Source of the DNA: Comamonadaceae bacterium
GTDB taxonomy: Bacteria; Pseudomonadota; Gammaproteobacteria; Burkholderiales; Burkholderiaceae
Assembly: GCA_947377705.1 (NCBI GenBank)
Contig: CANCGU010000007.1
Location: 1 to 31,848 of the forward strand
Direction: 5' to 3'
Length of the DNA: 31,848 bases
The stretch's first letter is position 1; each line of letters opens with the position of its first letter. The notes under the pieces are model-generated. The model was given only the letters and a program-made list of their open reading frames with translations. It did not search any database and was not told the DNA's origin. This document shows positions 6,637-13,662 of the stretch, piece by piece. A program made the position numbers and the translations under genes.

Positions 6637-8268
6637 TTATCGGAAGAGTGTTTCTTTCAAAATGGTGCGACGAATGCTTTTGTTGGTCAATTCGGGCGCG
6701 TGCCACCACCAGCCATCATTCTTCATTTGTGTCGCGGCCAAGACGAAGCGTTGAACTACGACTTCAAAGTCTGCATCGCTGTAGTTCAGACTAAAGATCA
6801 AACGTCCCGTACCCACCCAGCTCAGTGCCAAACCGTGTATTCGCAGGTAGTACTGCAGCATCCAGTTGTAGCGACTGGGTTGTGTGTAAAACAGCGTCCA
6901 AACACTGGACATATTGGCGGCTTGTAGTGGAATGCCATTGGTTTGCATGGCACCGTTGAAATATTGCGCGCGCGCATTCCAACGCTCATCCAGTCCTTGA
7001 TAAATGGCTTGAATTTCAGGGGTTTCGAGTTGATCCAAAAATGCAGACATGGCGCCCATCACAGCCGGGTGTTCTTTGAAGGTGCCTCGCGCAAAACAAA
7101 TATCCGCAGGGCGGTCCGCATGGAAACGGTGCATCCATTTCTTTTTTCCGCACACCACCCCCACAGGAAACCCACCGCCCAGTGTTTTTCCGTAAGTCAC
7201 CATGTCGGCCTGCACGCCGAAGTACGCTTGCGCGCCTCCGTAGGCCAAACGAAAACCTAAGAACACTTCGTCAAAGATCAGTACAACCCCGTTGTCTGTG
7301 CAGGCTTGGCGCAACTTGTGAAGCCATGCCGTGTACGCCTCGCGGTCATATGCGGCTCTGCGACTGCTGTCGACCAGCGTGGTATCGCCGGGTGCGTTGA
7401 CGTTAGGATGTAACGCTTGCAATGGATTGACCAAGACGCAAGCAATGTCCTTGCGCGTGCGAATCACTTCAAGGCTGCGCTCGCTCATGTCACTCAAGGT
7501 GTAGGTCTCGCGCGGTGGCATGGGGTTGCCGGGGCCGGGTTGAACATCTTCCCACCAGCCGTGGTACGCGCCACAAAAACGCACAATGTTTTTGCGTCGG
7601 GTGTGATAGCGCGCCAAGCGCACGGCTTGCATCACGGCCTCAGTGCCCGACATGTGAAATGACACTTCGTCCATGCCTGAAATCTTTTTCAGACGCTCGG
7701 CATTGCTAGCCACACAAGGGTGGTAAGCCCCAAGAATTGGCCCCAAGCTTTCAGTCTTTGCCATGCCTTCAGCCATGGTTTTTTTATAAAAATCAGCACC
7801 AAATACATTGACACCATAAGAGCCTGTCAAGTCATAAAACGATTGACCATCCAAGTCAGTTACAAAGACACCTGTGGCCGATTGCAAGAATGAGCCAACT
7901 TTCAGATGCGCTTGTACCAAAGGACTGAATTGAAAGGGCGCACGGTATGCAGAAATGAACTGCATGTCCGAAATATTCTCTTGTGCCGCTGCCGTGGCTT
8001 GAATGCTCAAGGGATGACGCGCTTTGAGGACTTCTGCAATTTTGAAAAATGCTTGGCGGCGAAGATTTTGTATCTCGAATGGCGCGTTGTCACATTTAAA
8101 GAATACTTGCTCGTCAAAATGGTAGCCGGGCAACATGCGGGCTAAACGTTTGGCCATGCGCGAATGTCCCGCCAGCGAGCGGTGTTTGGCGCGAGAGAGT
8201 TGAAGTCGTCGATAGATAGACGGTGCGAACGTAGCCAATGCACCCAAACTCATCCAAGTGGTGTTCAC
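6637..8268 (-). CDS. Class III PLP-dependent aminotransferase / aminomutase-like enzyme with N-terminal extension
   Basis: The protein has 543 residues, about 110 more than glutamate-1-semialdehyde aminomutase, which its core resembles. The core shows the SGTEAVMQAVRLAR cofactor-phosphate motif, AYHGWW, the aspartate motif IFDEVFLGFR, and the probable Schiff-base lysine in TYGKTLGGGFPVG. The first 110 residues are an extra domain with a short hydrophobic start and many basic residues (LQLSRAKHRSLAGHSRMAKR), perhaps membrane associated. It is unlikely to be the haem-pathway HemL, which lacks this domain. The gene is divergent from a phosphatidylserine decarboxylase with only 56 bases between them, so an amino-headgroup or amino-alcohol role in lipid metabolism is conceivable. 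The substrate cannot be read from the sequence. Confidence 0.8.
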   Translation of the reverse strand: MNTTWMSLGALATFAPSIYRRLQLSRAKHRSLAGHSRMAKRLARMLPGYHFDEQVFFKCDNAPFEIQNLRRQAFFKIAEVLKARHPLSIQATAAAQENISDMQFISAYRAPFQFSPLVQAHLKVGSFLQSATGVFVTDLDGQSFYDLTGSYGVNVFGADFYKKTMAEGMAKTESLGPILGAYHPCVASNAERLKKISGMDEVSFHMSGTEAVMQAVRLARYHTRRKNIVRFCGAYHGWWEDVQPGPGNPMPPRETYTLSDMSERSLEVIRTRKDIACVLVNPLQALHPNVNAPGDTTLVDSSRRAAYDREAYTAWLHKLRQACTDNGVVLIFDEVFLGFRLAYGGAQAYFGVQADMVTYGKTLGGGFPVGVVCGKKKWMHRFHADRPADICFARGTFKEHPAVMGAMSAFLDQLETPEIQAIYQGLDERWNARAQYFNGAMQTNGIPLQAANMSSVWTLFYTQPSRYNWMLQYYLRIHGLALSWVGTGRLIFSLNYSDADFEVVVQRFVLAATQMKNDGWWWHAPELTNKSIRRTILKETLFR

Positions 8269-8324
8269 AGTCGATTTCCTTGTGTTAGAGATAGACCTTT
8301 GTATTTAAATTAAGTGACAAGACG

Positions 8325-9203
8325 ATGAAGATTCGAAATAAATTCCAAAATTTTCTTCTGCAAGAAGATCTCAATTTTTTGTTGACGAACCGTATACCTC
8401 GTATTGCCTTGACACGGTTCATGGGGTGGTGGAGCCAGTTGCGTCACCCGTGGATTGTCAAAGCTTCCATTGCTGTGTGGCGTTGGTTCACCGATTTGGA
8501 TTTGAGTGAATCCAAGCAGCAAACATTTGCCAGCGTTCATGAATGTTTCACCCGTGAGTTGCGACCAGGGCTGCGCCCCATTGATTCCAACCCCTCGGTG
8601 CTCAGCTCGCCTTGTGATGCGATCGTCGGAGTGTGCGGCGAGATTCGGGATGGCATGGTGTTTCAAGCCAAAGGCTTTCCCTATAACCTCCACAGCTTGC
8701 TGAGCGCGCCTGAATTGATTCAGCGTTGGCCGAACTTGTTAGAGGGCGGCCGCTTCATGACCCTGCGTTTGACTAGCAGCATGTATCACCGCTTTCATGC
8801 GCCTTGCGATGCCCACTTGAGTCGTGTGACTTACATCTCAGGAGATGCCTGGAACGTCAACCCGATCGCTCTGACACGCGTGAAAGAGTTGTTTTGCAAG
8901 AACGAAAGAGCTGTTTTAGAAATGCAAACAGGCGATGGCATTCCATTTTTGATCGTCCCTGTGGCTGCGGTGCTGGTGGCCAGCATGCGATTTCATGCGG
9001 TAGATGTGCTACTGAACCTTCGTTACAAAGGCGCCAATGAAATTCCTTGTGACGCCGACTATGTCAAAGGCCAGGAGATGGGCTGGTTTGAACACGGCTC
9101 CACCATCTTGATGTTTGTCCCTCCAGGCTTTGCATGGGCGGATGGCATCGAGGCTGGCAAGCGAATTCGTATGGGTGAGGCGCTGTTAACCACCCTGGCC
9201 TAG
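8325..9203 (+). CDS. psd: Phosphatidylserine decarboxylase proenzyme (E. coli type)
   Basis: Psd converts phosphatidylserine to phosphatidylethanolamine at the inner membrane using a pyruvoyl group made by self-cleavage. This 292-residue protein has the expected parts: CDAIVGVCG with the catalytic aspartate, YHRFHAP near residue 147 with the conserved histidine, and the cleavage motif HGST at residues 257-260. Cleavage before S259 would leave an alpha chain of 34 residues. Burkholderiales usually carry a shorter housekeeping psd beside pssA, so this longer one may be a second copy, but that cannot be tested here. ATG 8325 has only a poor ribosome site. The 3' end overlaps the convergent DUF4010 gene by 18 bases. 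The neighbours fit headgroup remodelling. Confidence 0.88.
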   Translation: MKIRNKFQNFLLQEDLNFLLTNRIPRIALTRFMGWWSQLRHPWIVKASIAVWRWFTDLDLSESKQQTFASVHECFTRELRPGLRPIDSNPSVLSSPCDAIVGVCGEIRDGMVFQAKGFPYNLHSLLSAPELIQRWPNLLEGGRFMTLRLTSSMYHRFHAPCDAHLSRVTYISGDAWNVNPIALTRVKELFCKNERAVLEMQTGDGIPFLIVPVAAVLVASMRFHAVDVLLNLRYKGANEIPCDADYVKGQEMGWFEHGSTILMFVPPGFAWADGIEAGKRIRMGEALLTTLA

Positions 9204-10421
9204 CATGCACAAAACGGCAGCGCCGAGAAGGCTTGCTAAGCCGATGGCGATGCGATGGCCGTAACGTGAACCGCCGATGAAATAGGCCAGAAAGATTTTC
9301 GAAATTGCGCTGGAAGCCAAGATGCCAATCACCCCCCAGCGCGCATAGGCAGATTGCGCCAGGTCTGAATGGCTAAGTTGAGAAATGCCAACGGCTGCTG
9401 CGTGAATTTCTACCAAGCCGACGATCACTGAAGTGGCGAACGCAGCTGAATCACCAAAGTAGCTTTTGAGCCAAGCAGCACAAAGAATCACGGCGCTGAT
9501 CGTGGTTGCGATCATCAGTGCATGCGTTGTTTTGAAGGCGTGCTTGGCGGAAGTCAGTTGAAAACTGTCCGTTATTTCCGTCTGTCGAATGAAGTATGCA
9601 GCGACCAAGAAAAGAGCTATGCCCGCGGCTAAAAGTGGCCATGCGACCGATCGGAGCAACTCCGGCGCACTAGCCGCCAAAACCAAGGTGAATAACATCA
9701 GCGACGATAAAACGGAGAGCAAAGCGGCAGCACTCGCCATGGATTCGAATGCTGGTTTGTCATGCGCCTTATGTCCAAATTCGGCAACAGCAGCCGTGGA
9801 AGAAATGAAGCCCGAGAAAAAACCAGCCAAGGGCAGGCCCCATCTCACGCCTGCGACACGCATGCAAACATGCCCCAACATGCCAACGCCCATGATCAGC
9901 ACCACAATTTTCCACATGGCATAAGGGTTGAGTGCATGCCAAGGGTCAATTGGTGCGGTCGGTAACAGCGGCAAGACTACCAGCGCCGAGGCGAATAGCA
10001 TCAGGGCATCTTCCAGTTCGTGCTCAGTCAATATCTCTTGACTAAATTTACGCAATGGTTTCTTGACAAGTAGCAAGCCTGCCACCACCACACCCGAGGC
10101 GGCTGCACGCGAAGCCTGCGTGGTGGCCAGAGCCGCTAGAACCATGGTTAAAAAGAGTGTGAATTCGCCCGTCATTCCTGGGTCTTGTGCGGCGGATTGA
10201 CGGTAGCCAATGGCCATCATGAACCCGGTGACCAATAGCGCGGTGATGAAAAATGGCGTTCCCATTCCGAATGTGATGGCGCCCGTCAGCGCCACGATGG
10301 CATGCGTTCGAACGCCGGCCTTCATGGCGCCAGGTCGGTGCAAACGCTCTCTCACGGTGCCAATGAGAAAACCTATGCTCAATGCTGTCAGCAGTCCGAG
10401 AGAGGATTCATCCCAATTCAT
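9186..10421 (-). CDS. MgtC/SapB and DUF4010 family membrane protein
   Basis: This 411-residue protein is almost entirely membrane segments (about eleven to twelve). The N-terminal part has the MgtC/SapB signature: LTALSIGFLIGTVRER, then RTHAIVALTGAITF near residues 38-52. The C-terminal DUF4010 part contains SGFISSTAAVAEFG near residue 210 and ends in small hydrophobic helices. The molecular function of DUF4010 proteins is unknown; MgtC itself is linked to low magnesium and to control of phosphate uptake in Salmonella. The gene is divergent from ppk and shares its regulatory region, which contains Pho-box-like repeats. Magnesium is the main counter-ion of polyphosphate, so a joint role is plausible but not shown. 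The 3' end overlaps psd. Confidence 0.8.
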   Translation of the reverse strand: MNWDESSLGLLTALSIGFLIGTVRERLHRPGAMKAGVRTHAIVALTGAITFGMGTPFFITALLVTGFMMAIGYRQSAAQDPGMTGEFTLFLTMVLAALATTQASRAAASGVVVAGLLLVKKPLRKFSQEILTEHELEDALMLFASALVVLPLLPTAPIDPWHALNPYAMWKIVVLIMGVGMLGHVCMRVAGVRWGLPLAGFFSGFISSTAAVAEFGHKAHDKPAFESMASAAALLSVLSSLMLFTLVLAASAPELLRSVAWPLLAAGIALFLVAAYFIRQTEITDSFQLTSAKHAFKTTHALMIATTISAVILCAAWLKSYFGDSAAFATSVIVGLVEIHAAAVGISQLSHSDLAQSAYARWGVIGILASSAISKIFLAYFIGGSRYGHRIAIGLASLLGAAVLCMLGQGG

Positions 10422-10462
10422 AAGTGAATCTTAGTGACTGTTTCAATTTGTGGCCTATCGGG

Positions 10463-10503
10463 CTGTCATAAATGTCACACATTCGTCACATTTCATTGTC
10501 ACA
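10463..10503 (+). promoter_or_regulatory. Pho-box-like repeat cluster upstream of ppk
   Basis: Four TGTCAY-type units occur at 10464, 10473, 10484 and 10497. The best pair, ATGTCAC-ACAT-TCGTCAC (10472-10489), has the 11-base period of a PhoB site, and CTGTCAT (10463-10469) equals the E. coli consensus half-site. The cluster is oriented toward ppk, which PhoB controls in several proteobacteria. I find no good -10 downstream. The divergent DUF4010 gene could share it. Confidence 0.65.
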
Positions 10504-10531
10504 CTTGAACAACAGACAGACAGGTAAGCAA

Positions 10532-12670
10532 ATGACGATTGGCAATCTCAGCAAAGAGACACATATACACAAGAGCAACAGAGTCGAATGGTTAGACCGC
10601 GACTTGAGTCTTTTGGCGTTCAACGCCCGTGTGCTCGATTGGGCTAAGCGCCCCGAAGTGCCTTTGCTAGAGCGTTTACGCTACCTGTGCATCGTGTCGT
10701 CAAACCTCGATGAGTTTTTTGAGGTACGTGCCGCACTGCACAACAGTGTGGAGCACCCCAAGGCCCCTTTGGATGCAGCAGGCACACACGCTCAGCACTC
10801 GCTCAGCAAAGTAGCACACGCGTTGGTTGACGAGCAATACGCGCTGTACAACGATGTGCTCATGCCCGCCTTTGCGAAAGAAGGGGTTCGCATCCTGTCG
10901 CATGGTGATCGCACCTTGGCGCAGCACCAATGGGTGAAATCATTTTTTGAACGCGAAGTGCGTCCCTTGTTGTTACCTGTGGGGCTAGACCCCGCGCATC
11001 CGTTTCCACAAGTTGCGAATAAATCGCTCAACTTCATCGTGCGCCTGTCGGGCAAAGATGCCTTTGGCCGTGACAACGAAATTGCGATTGTCAAAGTGCC
11101 ACGCAGCTTGCCGCGTTTGATTCCGTTGCCAGAGAAGCTCTCGGGCAAACGCCAACTGTTTGTGTCGATTTCCAGCGTGATTCGTGCACACCTCAAAGAT
11201 TTATTTCCAGGCCGCGATGTCGGGCAGTTTTCGCAGTTTCGTGTGACCCGTCATTCTGATTTGTCGGTGGATGAAGAGGATGTGAAAAACCTGCGCACAG
11301 CTTTGCGCCAAGGTTTGGTACACCGCAATTACGGACAGGCGGTACGCCTTGAAGTGTCTTCGGGTTGCTCAGAGCATTTGTCTGAATTTTTATTGCAACA
11401 GTTTGAATTGCCGCACTCGGCGTTGTACCGTGTGCATGGTCCTGTGAACTTGGTGCGCCTGAACCAGTTGATTGACTTGGTAGACAACCCCAAGTGGTTG
11501 TTCCCACGTTACAACGCCAGCTACCCGCAACAATTGGTAACCAATGGGTCTATCTTTGACCGCTTGCAAAGTGGCGATGTGATGATTCACCAGCCTTATG
11601 AAAGCTTTGATGGTGTTTTGGCGTTCTTGCGTGAGGCGGTGCGTGATCCCGACGTGCTCGCCATCAAACAAACCATCTATCGCACGGGCGCTGACTCTGT
11701 GTTGATGGAGTTGTTGCGCGAAGCTGTGCAGCGAGGCAAAGAAGTGACCGTGGTGGTGGAGTTGAAGGCGCGCTTTGACGAAGAGGCCAATATCAATTGG
11801 GCCGAAAAGCTGGAATACATTGGCGCCCAGGTGGTTTACGGCGTGGTGGGGCTGAAGACGCATGCCAAGATGCTGCTGGTCACGCGCCGCGAAGGTCGCA
11901 ACATTCGCCGCTATGCGCATTTGTCTACGGGTAACTACAACCCGCGCACGGCCAAGCTGTACACCGACTTGAGCCACATCACTTGTGACCCCAAGCTCAC
12001 ACAAGACGTGGAAAGCGTATTTAACTTATTGGCGAATCAAAGCAAGATTCCACGCTTGAACAAGTTAATGATTGCGCCATTTCAGTTGCAACGCAGCTTG
12101 ATTGATAAGGTCGAAAAAACAGCGCAAGCTGCGGCGCAGGGCATCGACAGTCGCATCATCTTGAAGATGAACACACTCACCGATGAAAAACTGATGGAAG
12201 CTTTGGTGAAAGCGGGGCAGGCGGGTGTGCAGATTGATTTGATCATTCGAGGCGCATGCATGTTGCCCGCACAACGTCCAGGTGTGGCGGACAACATCCG
12301 CGTGCGCTCCATCATCGGTCGTTTCTTAGAACATTCGCGGGTGTTTTATTTCCGCACTGCCAATGACGAATCTTTGTATTTGTCGAGTGCCGACTGGATG
12401 AACCGCAACATGCTGCGCCGTGTGGAGTTGGCATGGCCTGTGGAAGATGCAGTTTTGCGCCAACGGATCATCGACGAGTGTTTGGTGGCGTACTTGCATG
12501 ACAACGTCGATGCTTGGAGCTTGAATGCCGATGGCCATTACACACGGGTGCAGGTGACTAAGCCCAAACGTGCATCGATCAAAACAATGCAAACGGCACA
12601 GACGGCAACGCCCGTACTCGCGCATGGCGCACAAGCTGCATTGATGGCTTTGTACGCTGCCAAGTTGTGA
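10532..12670 (+). CDS. ppk: Polyphosphate kinase 1
   Basis: PPK1 reversibly builds polyphosphate from ATP. The protein has 712 residues, the normal size. WLDRDLSLLAFNARVL opens the N-domain, SSNLDEFFEVRA follows, and the catalytic domain has GLKTHAKML with the phosphorylated histidine H444 and the second catalytic histidine H601 in FLEHSRVFYF. HLSTGNYNPRTAKLY lies between them. An in-frame ATG at 10472 would add 20 residues, but it lies inside the Pho-box-like repeats, so ATG 10532, preceded by CAGGTAAG, is preferred. sixA follows after 21 bases on the same strand and ppx lies nearby on the other strand. Regulation by PhoB is likely from the upstream repeats. Confidence 0.97.
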   Translation: MTIGNLSKETHIHKSNRVEWLDRDLSLLAFNARVLDWAKRPEVPLLERLRYLCIVSSNLDEFFEVRAALHNSVEHPKAPLDAAGTHAQHSLSKVAHALVDEQYALYNDVLMPAFAKEGVRILSHGDRTLAQHQWVKSFFEREVRPLLLPVGLDPAHPFPQVANKSLNFIVRLSGKDAFGRDNEIAIVKVPRSLPRLIPLPEKLSGKRQLFVSISSVIRAHLKDLFPGRDVGQFSQFRVTRHSDLSVDEEDVKNLRTALRQGLVHRNYGQAVRLEVSSGCSEHLSEFLLQQFELPHSALYRVHGPVNLVRLNQLIDLVDNPKWLFPRYNASYPQQLVTNGSIFDRLQSGDVMIHQPYESFDGVLAFLREAVRDPDVLAIKQTIYRTGADSVLMELLREAVQRGKEVTVVVELKARFDEEANINWAEKLEYIGAQVVYGVVGLKTHAKMLLVTRREGRNIRRYAHLSTGNYNPRTAKLYTDLSHITCDPKLTQDVESVFNLLANQSKIPRLNKLMIAPFQLQRSLIDKVEKTAQAAAQGIDSRIILKMNTLTDEKLMEALVKAGQAGVQIDLIIRGACMLPAQRPGVADNIRVRSIIGRFLEHSRVFYFRTANDESLYLSSADWMNRNMLRRVELAWPVEDAVLRQRIIDECLVAYLHDNVDAWSLNADGHYTRVQVTKPKRASIKTMQTAQTATPVLAHGAQAALMALYAAKL

Positions 12671-12691
12671 TGTGGATATGAGGCGCTAGAC

Positions 12692-13192
12692 ATGGACTTG
12701 ATTTTGTGGCGTCATGCCGAAGCTGAAGTCGCACCGGAAGGTGGTGATGATTTGTCCCGCTCACTCACGAAGAAGGGCGAGCGTCAAGCCATGCGTATGG
12801 CCTCTTGGTTAGATCGTCATTTACCGGAGGGCACGCGCGTGCTGGTCAGCCCATCGCGTCGCACGCAGCAAACAGTCATGTCATTGGGCCGAAAATTTAA
12901 GCTGCGTGATGAACTGGTGCCTGAAACATCGGTCGACGATGTACTGAATTTGCTCAAATGGCACCCAGAGACTGGCCCGCAGCTCAAAGGCCCCGTGTTG
13001 CTGGTGGGGCATCAGCCTTATTTAGGACAACTGGTAGCTCGGCTATTGGGCATGCGAGAAGAGATGTGCCCTGTGCGCAAGGGCGGTGTTTGGTGGCTAC
13101 GCACCCGCATACGCGACGGTCAACCGCAGACGGTGCTGTTGACTGTCGCATGTCCAGAACTTACTTCGAGTTCTTGGGACGACCGGTCTTGA
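12692..13192 (+). CDS. sixA: SixA-like phosphohistidine phosphatase (histidine phosphatase superfamily)
   Basis: This 166-residue protein starts MDLILWRHAEAE, which contains the RHx catalytic motif of the histidine phosphatase superfamily. LVSPSRRTQQTV and VGHQPYLGQL (second catalytic histidine) complete the active site. SixA removes phosphate from histidine phosphotransfer domains such as that of ArcB, or from the nitrogen-PTS protein. It sits 21 bases after ppk and is probably co-transcribed. PPK1 passes through a phosphohistidine, so a direct link is possible but unproven. The last 32 bases overlap the convergent histone-like gene. No terminator is visible. Confidence 0.88.
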   Translation: MDLILWRHAEAEVAPEGGDDLSRSLTKKGERQAMRMASWLDRHLPEGTRVLVSPSRRTQQTVMSLGRKFKLRDELVPETSVDDVLNLLKWHPETGPQLKGPVLLVGHQPYLGQLVARLLGMREEMCPVRKGGVWWLRTRIRDGQPQTVLLTVACPELTSSSWDDRS

Positions 13193-13574
13193 TGGTCGGT
13201 ACATTGCTCAAAGCTGCTTTGAATTGAATGTCACTCATGGCGGCAAGGGCTTTGACGCCAGCACGCAGCAATTCGCTTTTCTTCACAGACTGACCCAGCT
13301 TGCCAGCGCGCAGCTTGAGGCTGTCGATGACCACGTACTCGTCCTTGGGGATGGTGAAGCTGTCGCGCACCAGTTTTGGCTTTTTCACTTTGGCTGGTTT
13401 CGCCACTTTGACGGCTTTGACTGGCTTAGGCGCCGCGGCTTTAACCGGTGCTTTTTTGACCGCAGTTTTTTTGACGGTTGGCTTCTTAGCAGCAGGGGAT
13501 TTGGCCAAGGGCGCTTTGACGGCGCGTGACTTGACAGCAGCTTGAACGATGGTTTTTTGAGCGGTTGTACTCAC
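13161..13574 (-). CDS. Lysine/alanine/proline-rich histone-like DNA-binding protein
   Basis: The protein has 137 residues from GTG 13574, with AGGA about seven bases upstream. Residues 1-69 are a low-complexity tail of K, A, P and V resembling histone H1 or AlgP, and carrying KK(T/A)(A/P)VK repeats. Residues 70-127 look folded: a short strand (DSFTIP) and two helices, with SELLRAGVKAL in the second, which suggests a ribbon-helix-helix-like fold. The C-terminus has a GRPK core like an AT hook. It lies between sixA and ppx. In Pseudomonas the H1-like protein AlgP associates with polyphosphate granules, so a granule- or nucleoid-organising role is a reasonable inference. A Pho-box-like site lies about 70 bases upstream. 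Confidence 0.8.
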   Translation of the reverse strand: MSTTAQKTIVQAAVKSRAVKAPLAKSPAAKKPTVKKTAVKKAPVKAAAPKPVKAVKVAKPAKVKKPKLVRDSFTIPKDEYVVIDSLKLRAGKLGQSVKKSELLRAGVKALAAMSDIQFKAALSNVPTIKTGRPKNSK

Positions 13575-13636
13575 TGTTGATTCCTGAGAAATTTAAAAGA
13601 ATAAACAGTTTATATCGTTTAATTTAAAACGCCTAG

Positions 13637-13662
13637 TGTCATATATGTCATGGTTTCGTCAT
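13637..13662 (+). promoter_or_regulatory. Pho-box-like repeat between the histone-like gene and ppx
   Basis: TGTCAT units occur at 13637 and 13646 and CGTCAT at 13657, with the same 9- and 11-base steps as at ppk. The core ATGTCAT-GGTT-TCGTCAT (13645-13662) differs from the site near 15191 only within the spacer. It overlaps the ppx stop codon and points away from the histone-like gene, so its target is unclear. Confidence 0.45.

Noticed and set aside
8269..8324. Possible Pho-box-like site between the PLP enzyme gene and psd
   Set aside because: Only one half-site (TTGTCAC on the minus strand) is present; the unit 11 bases on is TTTAAAT, and no -10 element follows at the right distance.
10472..10531. 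Longer ppk beginning at ATG 10472
   Set aside because: This start lies inside the Pho-box-like repeats and adds 20 residues not typical of PPK1; ATG 10532 suits the family length.
13370..13560. Repetitive DNA that could suggest a tandem repeat array
   Set aside because: The repetition comes from codons of the lysine/alanine/proline-rich tail and is not a regular unit.
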